A DNA stretch of 64,000 nucleotides. Origin: Streptomyces sp. AC550_RSS872. GTDB lineage: Bacteria; Actinomycetota; Actinomycetes; Streptomycetales; Streptomycetaceae. Shown piece by piece: positions 48,533-56,967 of the stretch. The notes under the pieces are model-generated. The model did no database searches and was not told the DNA's origin. It was given only the letters and a program-made list of their open reading frames with translations. Where the stretch lies: the NCBI RefSeq assembly GCF_019049285.1, contig NZ_JAGMUL010000014.1, forward strand, positions 240,299 to 304,298, in the 5' to 3' direction. Made by a program: the position numbers and the translations under genes. The stretch's first letter is position 1. Each line of letters starts with the position of its first letter.

Positions 48533-48936
48533 GCGCTCCCCGACGAGGACGGCGTCCCGCCCGGCCCCGCCGACCCCAGCTCTCCCACCGCCGCGACCTT
48601 CACACCCGCCTGATGGCACACCCAGTGCGGGTCGGGGCCGAGCTCCGGCTCGACCTCCAGCGCATGCGGATCGCCGGAGCCGCACACCGGGCACAACGGC
48701 CAGCGCCCGTACCGGTCCAGCAGCGAGTCCTGTACGTCCTGTGCGACCAGCCCGGCCACGTACTCCACGCCGTCCGGCCACTGCTCCACCCACCAGCGCC
48801 GCTGTACGACCGCCTCCTCGACCAGCGACACGACGTCCGCCTCGGCGACCTCGCCCGCGACCAGGTCGGCGAGCACGAGGGCTCGGGCCGTGTGCAGCGA
48901 CTGCTCCAGGGGACTGAGCGGACTGATGGGTTCCAT
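48529..48936 (-). CDS. Hypothetical protein with zinc-ribbon-like motif
   Basis: 135 residues. MEPISPLSPLEQSLHTARAL begins a helical part (VSLVEEAVVQRRWWVEQWPD), then WPLCPVCGSGDPHALEVEPE with DPHWVCHQAG gives four candidate zinc ligands. Function unknown. First gene of a two-gene operon with DUF4031; divergent from the RpiR regulator, with 56 bp between starts. Confidence 0.75.
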   Translation of the reverse strand: MEPISPLSPLEQSLHTARALVLADLVAGEVAEADVVSLVEEAVVQRRWWVEQWPDGVEYVAGLVAQDVQDSLLDRYGRWPLCPVCGSGDPHALEVEPELGPDPHWVCHQAGVKVAAVGELGSAGPGGTPSSSGSA

Positions 48937-48974
48937 GCAACCTATTGTGCGCACTCTTGACCACGACTCGGTGG

Positions 48975-48989
48975 TGAAAATACCTTTCA
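48975..48989. promoter_or_regulatory. Palindrome TGAAA-N5-TTTCA (probable RpiR operator)
   Basis: TGAAAATACCTTTCA at 48975-48989 is a 5-bp inverted repeat with a 5-bp spacer. It contains TACCTT (48981-48986), the best -10 box of the rpiR gene; TTGACC at 48957-48962 is the -35 with an 18-bp spacer. A near-copy (TGAAGGAAACTTTCG, 49006-49020) lies inside the start of the gene. Repressor binding here would block its own transcription. Confidence 0.65.
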
Positions 48990-48992
48990 AGG

Positions 48993-49907
48993 GTGACCCG
49001 TGACGTGAAGGAAACTTTCGCCGGACGGGTGGGCGCGGCCCCCGCACCCGCCGCCCTCGCCGCCAAGGTGCGCACGCTCGCCCCGTCGATGACCCGCTCC
49101 ATGCAGCGCGTCGCCGAAGCGGTCGCGCAGGACCCGGCGGGCTGCGCGGCCCTCACGGTCACCGGCCTCGCCGAACTCACCGGCACCAGCGAGGCCACCG
49201 TCGTCCGCACCGCCCGCCTCCTCGGCTACCCCGGCTACCGCGACCTGCGCCTCGCCCTCGCCGGCCTCGCCGCCCAGCAGCAGTCGGGCCGCGCGCCCGC
49301 CATCACGACCGACATCGCCGTGGACGACCCGATCGCCGACGTCGTCGCCAAGCTCGCCTACGACGAACAGCAGACCCTCGCCGACACGGCCGCCGGCCTC
49401 GACACGGCCCAGCTCGGAGCGGCCGTGTCGGCCGCCGCCGCGGCGCGCCGTATCGACGTGTACGGCGTCGGCGCGAGCGGGCTGGTCGCGCAGGACCTCA
49501 CGCAGAAGCTGCTGCGGATAGGGCTCATAGCCCACGCGCACAGCGATCCGCATCTCGCCGTGACGAACGCGGTGCAGTTGCGGGCGGGTGACGTGGCCAT
49601 CGCCATCACCCACTCCGGGTCGACCGGTGACGTCATCGAGCCGTTGCGGGTGGCCTTCGAGCATGGGGCCACGACGGTTGCCATCACCGGGCGACCGGAC
49701 GGGGCGGTCACTCAGTACGCCGATCACATTCTTACGACGTCGACGGCTCGGGAGAGTGAACTGCGGCCCGCGGCCATGTCGTCCCGTACGAGTCAGTTGC
49801 TTGTCGTGGACTGTTTGTTCGTGGGGGTGGCTCAGCGGACGTATGACACTGCGGCGCCTGCGCTGGCGGCGTCGTATGAAGCCCTTGCGCATCGTCACCG
49901 TCGATAG
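48993..49907 (+). CDS. MurR/RpiR family transcriptional regulator (HTH + SIS domain)
   Basis: 304 residues. The N-terminal HTH (SMTRSMQRVAEAVAQDPAGC, LTVTGLAELTGTSEATVVRT) and a C-terminal SIS sugar-phosphate domain (RIDVYGVGASGLVAQDLTQK, AIAITHSGSTGDVIEPLRVA) define the family. The gene precedes murQ on the same strand, so the likely ligand is N-acetylmuramic acid 6-phosphate or a related sugar phosphate. GTG 48993 is 6 nt after the -10 TACCTT, suggesting a leaderless mRNA. Confidence 0.92.
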   Translation: MTRDVKETFAGRVGAAPAPAALAAKVRTLAPSMTRSMQRVAEAVAQDPAGCAALTVTGLAELTGTSEATVVRTARLLGYPGYRDLRLALAGLAAQQQSGRAPAITTDIAVDDPIADVVAKLAYDEQQTLADTAAGLDTAQLGAAVSAAAAARRIDVYGVGASGLVAQDLTQKLLRIGLIAHAHSDPHLAVTNAVQLRAGDVAIAITHSGSTGDVIEPLRVAFEHGATTVAITGRPDGAVTQYADHILTTSTARESELRPAAMSSRTSQLLVVDCLFVGVAQRTYDTAAPALAASYEALAHRHRR

Positions 49908-49944
49908 ACCGTAGGCCCAACGGTTGTGGGTTGTCCGCGGGCCG

Positions 49945-50032
49945 GACGTGGCTGGTCGCGCCGGTCGCGCCGGTCGCGCCCACGCGGCGGTAGCCGCAAA
50001 TTCAACACAGTCCCGCGCCCCTTGGGGCAGAC
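49945..50032. repeat. Common Streptomyces intergenic repeat with GTCGCGCCG triplication
   Basis: GACGTGGCTGGTCGCGCCGG, then three GTCGCGCC(G/C) units, CACGCGGCGGTAGCCGC, ending in CCCCGCGCCCCTTGGGG. It separates rpiR and murQ by about 155 bp and could attenuate read-through. Confidence 0.75.
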
Positions 50033-50064
50033 AGCAGACCGGAATTGGAAAGAGCCGCCCCCTC

Positions 50065-50997
50065 ATGACCTCCACCTCCGACCCCCGTGACCTCCGCTCC
50101 GAGTTGGACTCCCTCACCACCGAAGCCTTCCGCCCCGAGCTCGCCGAGATCGACCGACTCCCCACCCTCGACATCGCCCGGCTCATGAACGGCGAGGACG
50201 CGGCCGTGCCCGGGGCCGTAGCCCCGTGCCTCCCCGAGATCGCCGCCGCCATCGATGCCACCGCCGACCGGATGGGACAGGGCGGGCGACTCGTCTACGC
50301 CGGTGCCGGCACCGCCGGTCGCCTCGGCGTGCTCGACGCGTCCGAGTGTCCGCCCACCTTCAACACCGCCCCCTCCCAGGTCATCGGGCTCATCGCGGGC
50401 GGCCCGGAGGCCATGGTCACCTCGGTCGAAGGGGCCGAGGACTCCAAGGAGCTGGCCCGCGCCGATCTCGACGCGCTCGCGATCGGTTCCCTCGACACGG
50501 TGGTCGGCATCTCGGCCTCCGGGCGGACGCCGTACGCGATCGGAGCCGTCGAACATGCCCGTGCGCAGGGCGCGTTGACGATCGGCCTGGCCTGCAATCC
50601 GGGCAGTGCCCTCGCGACGGCCGCCGACCACGGCATCGAGATCGTCGTCGGTCCGGAGCTGCTGACCGGCTCGACCCGGCTGAAGGCCGGCACCGCGCAG
50701 AAGCTGGTCCTCAACATGCTGTCGACGATCACGATGATCCGGCTCGGCAAGACCTACGGGAACCTGATGGTCGACGTCCGCGCCTCCAACGACAAGCTGC
50801 GGGCCCGCTCCCGCCGTATCGTCGCGCTCGCCACGGGCGCGGAGGAAACGGACATCGAGCGGGCCCTGACCGAGGCGGGCGGTGAGGTGAAGACCGCGAT
50901 CCTGGTCCTGCTGGCGGACGTGGACGGCGCCACGGCCACCGGTCTCCTGGAGGAGTCGGGCGGCCACCTGCGGGCCGCGCTGGCGTCGGCCACCTGA
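50065..50997 (+). CDS. murQ: N-acetylmuramic acid 6-phosphate etherase MurQ
   Basis: 310 residues. The SIS-type enzyme cleaves the D-lactyl ether of MurNAc 6-phosphate to GlcNAc 6-phosphate during cell-wall recycling. RLVYAGAGTAGRLGVLDASE, PPSQVIGLIAGGPEAM, GISASGRTPYAIGAVEHARA and GNLMVDVRASNDKLRARSRR are the diagnostic blocks. The family length (~300) is respected. ATG 50065 follows GGAAAGAG. With the RpiR regulator upstream, it forms the expected MurNAc-6P recycling unit; no MurP transporter is present. Confidence 0.96.
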   Translation: MTSTSDPRDLRSELDSLTTEAFRPELAEIDRLPTLDIARLMNGEDAAVPGAVAPCLPEIAAAIDATADRMGQGGRLVYAGAGTAGRLGVLDASECPPTFNTAPSQVIGLIAGGPEAMVTSVEGAEDSKELARADLDALAIGSLDTVVGISASGRTPYAIGAVEHARAQGALTIGLACNPGSALATAADHGIEIVVGPELLTGSTRLKAGTAQKLVLNMLSTITMIRLGKTYGNLMVDVRASNDKLRARSRRIVALATGAEETDIERALTEAGGEVKTAILVLLADVDGATATGLLEESGGHLRAALASAT

Positions 50998-51037
50998 CCG
51001 CGCCCTGTCCGGCCAACTCCCCTGTTAGCGTGACCAC

Positions 51038-51889
51038 ATGACGGCACCGACGACCTTCCGCATCGGCGGCGACCTGGAAGTACGACGGCTCGGCTTCGGG
51101 GCCATGCGGCTGCGGCCCGACCCCGACGAGAAGGCCCACGCCGCCCACCTCGCGGTCGCCCGGCGAGCCGTCGAACTCGGCGTCACTCTGATCGACACGG
51201 CCCACCTGTACGGCTGGGGAGCGAACGAGGAACTCCTCGCCGAGGCCCTGCACCCATACCCCGACGACCTCGTGATCGCCACGAAGGTCGGTATCCGCCA
51301 CACCACAGCGGGCGAGGGCTGGCGGCACGCGGGCGACCCCGCTGATCTCCGCGTCCAGGTCGACGAGGCCCTGCGCCGTCTCCGCCTCGACCGCGTCGAG
51401 CTGCTCCAGCTCCACCGCCTCGACCCCGCCGTCCCGATCCCCGACCAGGTCGGCGCCCTCCGCGACCTGCGCGACGAGGGCAAGGTGGGCCGGATCGGTC
51501 TGTCCGAGGTGACGGCCGCCGAGCTCGCCGAGGCGCAGGCCGTCGTCGAGATCGCGAGCGTCCAGAACCGCTACAGCCTTCTCGACCGCGAGCACGAGCC
51601 CGTACTCAGGGCCTGCGAGGCGGCGGGGGTCGCGTTCCTTCCGTGGCGGCCGGTGGCGGCGGGACAGTCGGGGGCACGGGCCGAGATCGCCGCGGTGGCG
51701 AAGGAGGCCGACGCGACCCCGACCCAGGTCGTCCTGGCCTGGCTGCTCGCCCACTCTCCGGTGATCGTCCCGATCCCGGGCACGACGAGCATCGCGCACC
51801 TGGAGGAGAACGTCGGGGCGAACGCCGTACGCCTCACCCAGGAGCAGTACGACCGCCTGAGCCGCGTCGCCGCCACAGAAGCCCCGTAG
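51038..51889 (+). CDS. Aldo/keto reductase
   Basis: 283 residues, a TIM-barrel NADPH oxidoreductase. The catalytic-tetrad regions are LIDTAHLYGWGANEELLAEA (Asp, Tyr), DLVIATKVGI (Lys) and LLQLHRLDPA (His). Ends near VIVPIPGTTSIAHLEENVGA, the cofactor-binding block. The substrate is unknown. ATG 51038 lies 6 nt after TAGCGT (51026-51031), a leaderless candidate. Confidence 0.93.
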   Translation: MTAPTTFRIGGDLEVRRLGFGAMRLRPDPDEKAHAAHLAVARRAVELGVTLIDTAHLYGWGANEELLAEALHPYPDDLVIATKVGIRHTTAGEGWRHAGDPADLRVQVDEALRRLRLDRVELLQLHRLDPAVPIPDQVGALRDLRDEGKVGRIGLSEVTAAELAEAQAVVEIASVQNRYSLLDREHEPVLRACEAAGVAFLPWRPVAAGQSGARAEIAAVAKEADATPTQVVLAWLLAHSPVIVPIPGTTSIAHLEENVGANAVRLTQEQYDRLSRVAATEAP

Positions 51890-51981
51890 CTCGCACAACC
51901 CTGCCCCGGTCACGTTGGTCTTGTGTGCGTGAACCCTGCGCCGCAACCGGGCGCAGGGCGTTGAGCACGGGAGAAGCACCA

Positions 51982-52788
51982 ATGTCAGCCACCGCCATGC
52001 GTCGTACCGTCCTGGCCGCCTCCGCGGTCTCCCTCGCACTTCTGGTCACCGCCTGCGGTGGCGGCGAGCAGGGTGGTGAGGACAAGGAGGCAGCGAAGGG
52101 CGGCACCAAGTCCGAGAAGCCCGCGGCGAAGACGCTCACCGCCGCCGAGCTGGAGAAGCTCGTGGTCGCCAAGGGCGATGTCGAGGGCCACCAGATCACG
52201 AAGCCGGGGAAGGCGGACGTCTTCGCGCCCGGTTCCGTGTCCGTCGACAAGGCCGAGTGCGATGCCGTCGGACAGGTGCTGTCGGCCCTTCCGGCGGGCA
52301 AGCCGGCGGCGACCGTCCAGCGCCTCGTGGTCCAGGAGTCCGCGGCGTCCAAGAAGGGCATGCCCTCCATGGAGGAACTCGCCGAGATGACGGAGAAGGA
52401 GGCCGAGCAGGCGACGCTCGACTCGCTCGACATCACCAAGACGATGACCTCCCTCTGGTCCTACGACGCCGACGGCGCCGAGCAGACCCTCACCACGCTG
52501 CGGGAGGCCGGCAAGAAGTGCGCCGGGGGCTTCACCATGACGGTCGCCGGTGAGAAGCAGCAGGTCACGAAGGTCACCGAGGAGAAGGTCGCGGCCGGCG
52601 AGGACGCCGTCGCCTGGACGGTGGGCACGAAGCAGGACGGCAGCGCGGGCGAGACCAAGGTCGTCGTCCTCCGTCAGGGCAGCACGCTCGCGGGCTTCTC
52701 GTCCTTCAACATCGCGGCGGTCACCCGGGGTGAGGCGTTCGAGCAGCCGACGGCCGTCATCGACGCCCAGGCGACCAAGCTCGGCTGA
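51982..52788 (+). CDS. Hypothetical lipoprotein (268 aa)
   Basis: The N-terminus MRRTVLAASAVSLALLVTAC, followed by GGGEQGG, gives a clear lipobox (LVTAC), so the mature protein starts at Cys and is attached to the membrane. The ~240-residue exported part has no named domain (LTAAELEKLVVAKGDVEGHQ, AECDAVGQVLSALPAGKPAA). A Cys pair (AECD, KCAGG) may form a disulfide. GGGAGAAG precedes ATG 51982. A strong hairpin follows the stop. Confidence 0.82.
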   Translation: MSATAMRRTVLAASAVSLALLVTACGGGEQGGEDKEAAKGGTKSEKPAAKTLTAAELEKLVVAKGDVEGHQITKPGKADVFAPGSVSVDKAECDAVGQVLSALPAGKPAATVQRLVVQESAASKKGMPSMEELAEMTEKEAEQATLDSLDITKTMTSLWSYDADGAEQTLTTLREAGKKCAGGFTMTVAGEKQQVTKVTEEKVAAGEDAVAWTVGTKQDGSAGETKVVVLRQGSTLAGFSSFNIAAVTRGEAFEQPTAVIDAQATKLG

Positions 52789-52809
52789 ACCACGGCCCCT
52801 TGACGAGAA

Positions 52810-52851
52810 CCGGGTGGGAAGGTCTGGCCTCAACACGCCCTTCCCACCCGG
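52810..52851. terminator. Bidirectional terminator hairpin
   Basis: CCGGGTGGGAAGG (52810-52822) and CCTTCCCACCCGG (52839-52851) are perfectly complementary around a 16-nt loop. It lies between the convergent lipoprotein and 130-residue genes. Confidence 0.75.
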
Positions 52852-52881
52852 CTCCACCCGGCTCCCACCAGGCGTCTCGGC

Positions 52882-53274
52882 TCAACAACGCATCCTCCCC
52901 TCCCGGTTGACGCCCCGGACCTGCTCCCGCAACACCTCCCCGCGCGGCGCCACCTCCACCGCGTCCGGCGGACAGTCCCACTCCCGCCCGCCCCCGACGG
53001 GCCGCAACTGCACCTTGCCGCCCACGTGCCCCCTGACCTCGCCGATACGCCCGTCCCGCGCATCCACGGCATGACTGCCGACGGCCGGCCGCTCCCCGCG
53101 CACCACGGAGGCCAGCTTCTCGGCGACACGGACGTTGCAGCGCCCGAGGTCGACGAGCGGGAACGGCTCGTCACTGGCGCCGGTCACCGGGTCCACGCAC
53201 AGCGACGGCAACACGACACCGGCGCCCACGAGGGCCTCCCGCAAAGACGCCACCACTTCTTCGGTCGACGGCAC
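52882..53274 (-). CDS. Hypothetical 130-aa protein divergent from an XRE gene
   Basis: VPSTEEVVASLREALVGAGV, VLPSLCVDPVTGASDEPFPL and LVDLGRCNVRVAEKLASVVR form a soluble protein that recurs opposite XRE-DUF397 pairs in Streptomyces (recalled). GTG 53274 follows GGGAGG. Its divergent promoter region holds the AACATC-TCC-GATGTT dyad. Function unknown. Confidence 0.7.
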   Translation of the reverse strand: MPSTEEVVASLREALVGAGVVLPSLCVDPVTGASDEPFPLVDLGRCNVRVAEKLASVVRGERPAVGSHAVDARDGRIGEVRGHVGGKVQLRPVGGGREWDCPPDAVEVAPRGEVLREQVRGVNREGRMRC

Positions 53275-53359
53275 ACTTGCCTCCCATGTCCACACAGAGT
53301 TTGCGATTCACAACACAGCGTGGCGGGCACCGCTCTAGCCTGGCCATACGGGAGACACC

Positions 53360-53374
53360 AACATCTCCGATGTT
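53360..53374. promoter_or_regulatory. Dyad AACATC-TCC-GATGTT
   Basis: A 15-bp palindrome in the divergent promoter region of the 130-aa and XRE genes, after the TAGCCT box at 53336-53341. A plausible autoregulatory XRE operator. Confidence 0.45.
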
Positions 53375-53389
53375 CGACCTGGAGCTGCC

Positions 53390-54229
53390 ATGCCGGGACC
53401 CAAGGACCTCGACCCATCGTCATCGCCCCGCGCGCTGCTGGGCGCGGAATTACGTCACGCCCGCGAAAGAAAGGGCCTCAGCCAGGAGTCGCTGGGCCTG
53501 AAGCTGTTCGTCAGCGGCACGTTCGTGGGGCAACTGGAGGCCGGGACGCGGCGCTTGCGGCCGGATATGGCGCCGCTGGTGGATGAGGTGCTGGGCACGA
53601 ACGGGTTCTTCGAGCGGAACTGCGAGGCGGCCAACAAGTCCCGGTATCCGGAGCACTTCGCGGAGGCGGCGGAGGCGGAGGCGACAGCCACGGAGATCAG
53701 GGAGTACGCACCGCTCCTCATCCCCGGGCTGGTCCAGACACCCGAGTATGCACGGGCCGTGAACCGCGCGTACGCCCCGACGGCACCCGAGGAGACGATC
53801 GACGAGTGGGTGGAGGGCCGGATGGCTCGGACCCGTCTACTCCACAACCCAACAACCCCTTTGTTGTGGGTGGTCCTTGACGAGGCCGCGCTGCGTCGGG
53901 AGACCGGCGGGCGGGCGGTGATGGCGCAGGCCCTGCGCCATGTAGCCGGTCTGGCCCGCCGTAGCCGGGTCATCGTGCAGGTTCTGCCGTTCAGTGCGGG
54001 AGCGCATATGGCGATGGAGGGATCGCTGAAGCTGATGGACTTCGATGACGCCCCACCGTTGGTCTACTTCGAGGGTGTCCGCGTCGGACGGCTGGAAGAC
54101 GACCCGGCCATCGTCGCCCAGCTGAAGCTGACGTTCGAACTCCTCGCGGCCTCCGCGCTCTCGCCGCAGAAGTCCCTGGCCCTCATTGAGGCGATGGCGC
54201 AGGATTACGACCATGAGGAACATCTCTGA
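53390..54229 (+). CDS. XRE family regulator with DUF5753 domain
   Basis: 279 residues. The N-terminal HTH (LGAELRHARERKGLSQESLG, KLFVSGTFVGQLEAGTRRLR) is followed by the DUF5753 effector region (YAPLLIPGLVQTPEYARAVN, ALRHVAGLARRSRVIVQVLP, GSLKLMDFDDAPPLVYFEGV). These pair with small DUF397 proteins in Streptomyces development and are often compared to WhiJ/BldB-like systems. ATG 53390 follows GGAGCTGCC. It overlaps the DUF397 start by 17 bp. Confidence 0.93.
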   Translation: MPGPKDLDPSSSPRALLGAELRHARERKGLSQESLGLKLFVSGTFVGQLEAGTRRLRPDMAPLVDEVLGTNGFFERNCEAANKSRYPEHFAEAAEAEATATEIREYAPLLIPGLVQTPEYARAVNRAYAPTAPEETIDEWVEGRMARTRLLHNPTTPLLWVVLDEAALRRETGGRAVMAQALRHVAGLARRSRVIVQVLPFSAGAHMAMEGSLKLMDFDDAPPLVYFEGVRVGRLEDDPAIVAQLKLTFELLAASALSPQKSLALIEAMAQDYDHEEHL

Positions 54230-54416
54230 GCACGACCTGAGCACGGCCACCTGGACCAAGTCCAGCTACAGCGGCGGCGGTGGCGGCAACTGCCTCGAAG
54301 TCACCCCGGATTTCCCCGCCCTCGTCCCCGTCCGCGACTCCAAGAACCCCCACGGCCCGAAGCTCATCTTCCGAGCATCGGCTTGGGCGGCCTTCGTCGA
54401 AGCGGTCAGGATCTGA
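54213..54416 (+). CDS. DUF397 domain protein (partner of the XRE regulator)
   Basis: 67 residues. TATWTKSSYSGGGGGNCLEV is the family signature and PVRDSKNPHGPKLIFRASAW the second block. Acts with the upstream XRE/DUF5753 protein, probably by direct contact. ATG 54213 overlaps the XRE gene by 17 bp. Compare the frameshifted relative at 21105-21297. Confidence 0.92.
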   Translation: MRNISEHDLSTATWTKSSYSGGGGGNCLEVTPDFPALVPVRDSKNPHGPKLIFRASAWAAFVEAVRI

Positions 54417-54442
54417 CCTAGTTGCCTCCTAGCGTGGCCGTC

Positions 54443-54991
54443 ATGACTGAGACCACGCACAACAACGCCACCGCCACCATCGTCTCCGACGAGCGCAGCG
54501 ACCTGCTGGAGGCACTCGCCAAGCAGCGCCACTTCCTGCGCTTCACCACGCGGGACCTCACCGACGAGCAGGCAGGGCAGCGGACCACCGTCAGTGAGCT
54601 GTGTCTCGGCGGCCTGATCAAGCACGTCACGTCGGTGGAACGGCACTGGGTCGAGTTCATCCAGCACGGCCCGTCGGCGATGCCCGACTTCACCGCGCTG
54701 ACGGAAGCAGACTGGGCCGCGCGAGCCGACGAGTTCCGGATGCTGCCCGGCGAGACGCTGGCCGGCGTACTGGCGGCGTACGAGGAAGTGGCCCGCGAGA
54801 CCGACGAGTTGGTCACCACCCTGCCCGACCTGAACGTCACCCATCCGCTGCCCAAGGCCCCGTGGAACGAGCCCGGGGCTCGGATGTCGGCCCGCAGGGT
54901 GCTGATGCACATCGTCGCCGAGACGGCCCAGCACTCCGGCCACGCCGACATCATCCGCGAGGCCCTGGACGGCGCGAAGAGCATGGGCTGA
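54443..54991 (+). CDS. DinB family protein (DUF664-like)
   Basis: 182 residues of the four-helix DinB/MDMPI metal-binding superfamily. EALAKQRHFLRFTTRDLTDE begins the bundle; LIKHVTSVERHWVEFI and MHIVAETAQHSGHADIIREA give the His ligands. It may use mycothiol as a cofactor, as in related enzymes. ATG 54443 lies 7 nt after TAGCGT (54430-54435), a leaderless candidate. Confidence 0.87.
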   Translation: MTETTHNNATATIVSDERSDLLEALAKQRHFLRFTTRDLTDEQAGQRTTVSELCLGGLIKHVTSVERHWVEFIQHGPSAMPDFTALTEADWAARADEFRMLPGETLAGVLAAYEEVARETDELVTTLPDLNVTHPLPKAPWNEPGARMSARRVLMHIVAETAQHSGHADIIREALDGAKSMG

Positions 54992-54994
54992 GCG

Positions 54995-55654
54995 TCAGCC
55001 ACGCCAGACGAGCGTGTACCGCCAGAACAACCGCCGCCGCAGCCGTACGCCGGGAAGGACGCGCCGGGCTTCACCGGCGATGTCACCGAACGGGATGACC
55101 GCGGGTCGGGTCACCGCGGTCATGGAGACGGGCCGGACCACCGTGCGCCGCCCCCGGTTCTTGACGAGCCCCATGAGCAGGTTGAGCGGGATCGAGACGA
55201 AGCCGAGCACGTGGTCGACGAACCCCTCGTCACGGGCCAGCCCGACCACCACCAGGGTTCCGCCGGGGGCGAGTTGCCGTCGCAGGCAGGCCAGGGTCTC
55301 GCCGAGCGGCAGGTGATGGAGTACGGCGACGCAGGCGATGACGTCGTACGGCCCCTCGGGAATCCCGCCCGGAGCGTCGGCGACGGTGAAGGTGACGGGA
55401 GCGCCGGGCGGGGTCGACTCCCGCGCCCGCCCGACGATCCCGGCATCGGAGTCGATACCGACAACCCCCTTGTCCGCTCGGGCGGCCAGCAGCCGGACAA
55501 GATCCCCCGTGCCGCTACCGACATCCAGCGCGGTCCCGAACCGGCGGGGCAACTGCCGCAGGATCCACCGGTGATAGTGGGCGTTGTGGTCCCAGGGACG
55601 GGCGGCATTGAACTGTTCGAGCGCCTTCAGCAGGCGCGGCGGCAGGATCGTCAT
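54995..55654 (-). CDS. Class I SAM-dependent methyltransferase
   Basis: 219 residues. Motif I FGTALDVGSGTGDLVRLLAA binds SAM; VGIDSDAGIVGRARES and YDVIACVAVLHHLPLGETLA complete the fold. The C-terminal hydrophobic patch (HVLGFVSIPLNLLMGLVKN) suggests a lipid or membrane-linked substrate. Substrate unknown. The stop lies 3 bp from that of the convergent DinB gene. Confidence 0.87.
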   Translation of the reverse strand: MTILPPRLLKALEQFNAARPWDHNAHYHRWILRQLPRRFGTALDVGSGTGDLVRLLAARADKGVVGIDSDAGIVGRARESTPPGAPVTFTVADAPGGIPEGPYDVIACVAVLHHLPLGETLACLRRQLAPGGTLVVVGLARDEGFVDHVLGFVSIPLNLLMGLVKNRGRRTVVRPVSMTAVTRPAVIPFGDIAGEARRVLPGVRLRRRLFWRYTLVWRG

Positions 55655-55774
55655 GGCGTCAGTCCACCAGAGGGGATCCTGGCCGTGTTCCGGGCGGAGG
55701 GTGCGGCGCCGCCGTTGTCAGTGCGGTCTGCGATGGTGTGAGCACGGGAGATCGACGGACTGGTGGGGGCACGG

Positions 55775-56746
55775 ATGACGGGTGGGGACGCCGACGGCTG
55801 GGCGGGCATGGACCATTGGGACTGGAATGACCACGAGGACGTGAGGCGGCGCCTCGACGCGGGAGCCGATCCGGAGAGGTGGGGCGCCGGAGGCTCGCGG
55901 CCCCTGCACCGGGCGGCGGTGTTCGGCTCACCCGAGGTCGTTGCGGAACTGGCCCGGCGCGTGGCCGACGTGGACGCGCTGGAGGACGGGGCCACGGCAC
56001 TGTGGGAGGCGGTGGTGGCGGGCCGTTCCGAGAACGCGCGCGCACTGGCCGCCGCCGGAGCCGACCCGGGGTGGATCGGGTACGGCGACTGGACGCCGGG
56101 GCGGTTGAGCCTCGCCGGGCCGGAGCCCCATCTGTTCCCCCTGGCCGAGGACCAGCCCCGTCTGACGGAGGCGGAGCGCGCCGTGGCGGAGGAAGGCCGC
56201 CGGCTCATCGCGGCCCTCGGCGACATCTACTACGACGGCCTGGGGCTGGCATGCGTGGCCGGGATCGATGCCGAGGAGGCGATACGCCGCCTGGAGGCGA
56301 CACCGGCCGACGCCGAGCTGACGGCCGAGCTGCTGGAGGACCCGTACGCCTACGACCCGGACGAGACCCTGCGGATCATCGGCGTGACGACCGTGCCGGG
56401 CGGCTGTGTCGTCACCCAGCCGTGGGGATACGGCCCTTCGATGCCCGGCGTACACACCCGCCTGTCCGCAGGCACCGTCTCCTACGGTCTGTACGCCAAC
56501 CCCAAGAGCGGCAACCAGGGCAGCATCCACCGCGACGGCGTCTGCGAGGGCTGGGACCTGCACCCGGGCGGCGGCCCGGACGCGGAGGAGGGTCCGGCGG
56601 ATGTCCTGTTCTCGTACGTCTACTGCTACCAAGCGGTGGCGTACTCGCTCGCGTACGCCGGTCTGCGCCCGACCGACGCCCGAGCGGTCATCGGCCCACC
56701 GGACCACTGGGTCGAACTGCCGGACCGCGACTACTGGGCGACCTGA
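55775..56746 (+). CDS. Ankyrin-repeat protein, 323 aa
   Basis: The N-terminal ~120 residues contain ankyrin-type units: GSRPLHRAAVFGSPEVVAEL and DGATALWEAVVAGRSENARA with LAAAGADPGW. The middle and C-terminal part (LIGVTTVPGGCVVTQPWGYG, NQGSIHRDGVCEGWDLHPGG) is unfamiliar and ends in acidic, Trp/Tyr-rich segments. Probably a cytoplasmic interaction protein. ATG 55775; GTG 55763 is an alternative. Confidence 0.75.
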   Translation: MTGGDADGWAGMDHWDWNDHEDVRRRLDAGADPERWGAGGSRPLHRAAVFGSPEVVAELARRVADVDALEDGATALWEAVVAGRSENARALAAAGADPGWIGYGDWTPGRLSLAGPEPHLFPLAEDQPRLTEAERAVAEEGRRLIAALGDIYYDGLGLACVAGIDAEEAIRRLEATPADAELTAELLEDPYAYDPDETLRIIGVTTVPGGCVVTQPWGYGPSMPGVHTRLSAGTVSYGLYANPKSGNQGSIHRDGVCEGWDLHPGGGPDAEEGPADVLFSYVYCYQAVAYSLAYAGLRPTDARAVIGPPDHWVELPDRDYWAT

Positions 56747-56853
56747 ACGCCCTCCCGAAGCTCAAGCGGCCAGCCCCGAGCCCTCTTTGCAAGGAATGGT
56801 TGGAGGGCCTCAACCCACCCTCCCACCCTGCGAGTTGACTTGGAGCGTTCGGC

Positions 56854-56883
56854 TTGCCACGCACAGTGATGGTCGTCTAGCGT
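56854..56883 (+). promoter_or_regulatory. Promoter of the HTH/Zn-ribbon-Uma2 operon
   Basis: TTGCCA (56854-56859), 18-bp spacer, TAGCGT (56878-56883). Transcription would begin near 56890, yielding a ~78-nt leader with two hairpins (56900-56965). Confidence 0.6.
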
Positions 56884-56899
56884 GCCCGCATAACGAACA

Positions 56900-56965
56900 G
56901 CCCCCGCCAGGTGCTACCAACACCTGCGGGGGCTTGACCTACGAGATCGAAGAGGAAGTTCGATC
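56900..56965 (+). promoter_or_regulatory. Two-hairpin structured 5' leader with the Shine-Dalgarno in a loop
   Basis: Hairpin 1: GCCCCCGCCAGGTG (56900-56913) pairs with CACCTGCGGGGGC (56921-56933) leaving one bulged base. Hairpin 2: GATCGAA (56945-56951) pairs with TTCGATC (56959-56965), and its loop is the ribosome site GAGGAAG (56952-56958), two bases before ATG 56968. A structured leader that exposes or hides the ribosome site is implied. It is not any riboswitch class I know. Confidence 0.6.
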
Positions 56966-56967
56966 CC

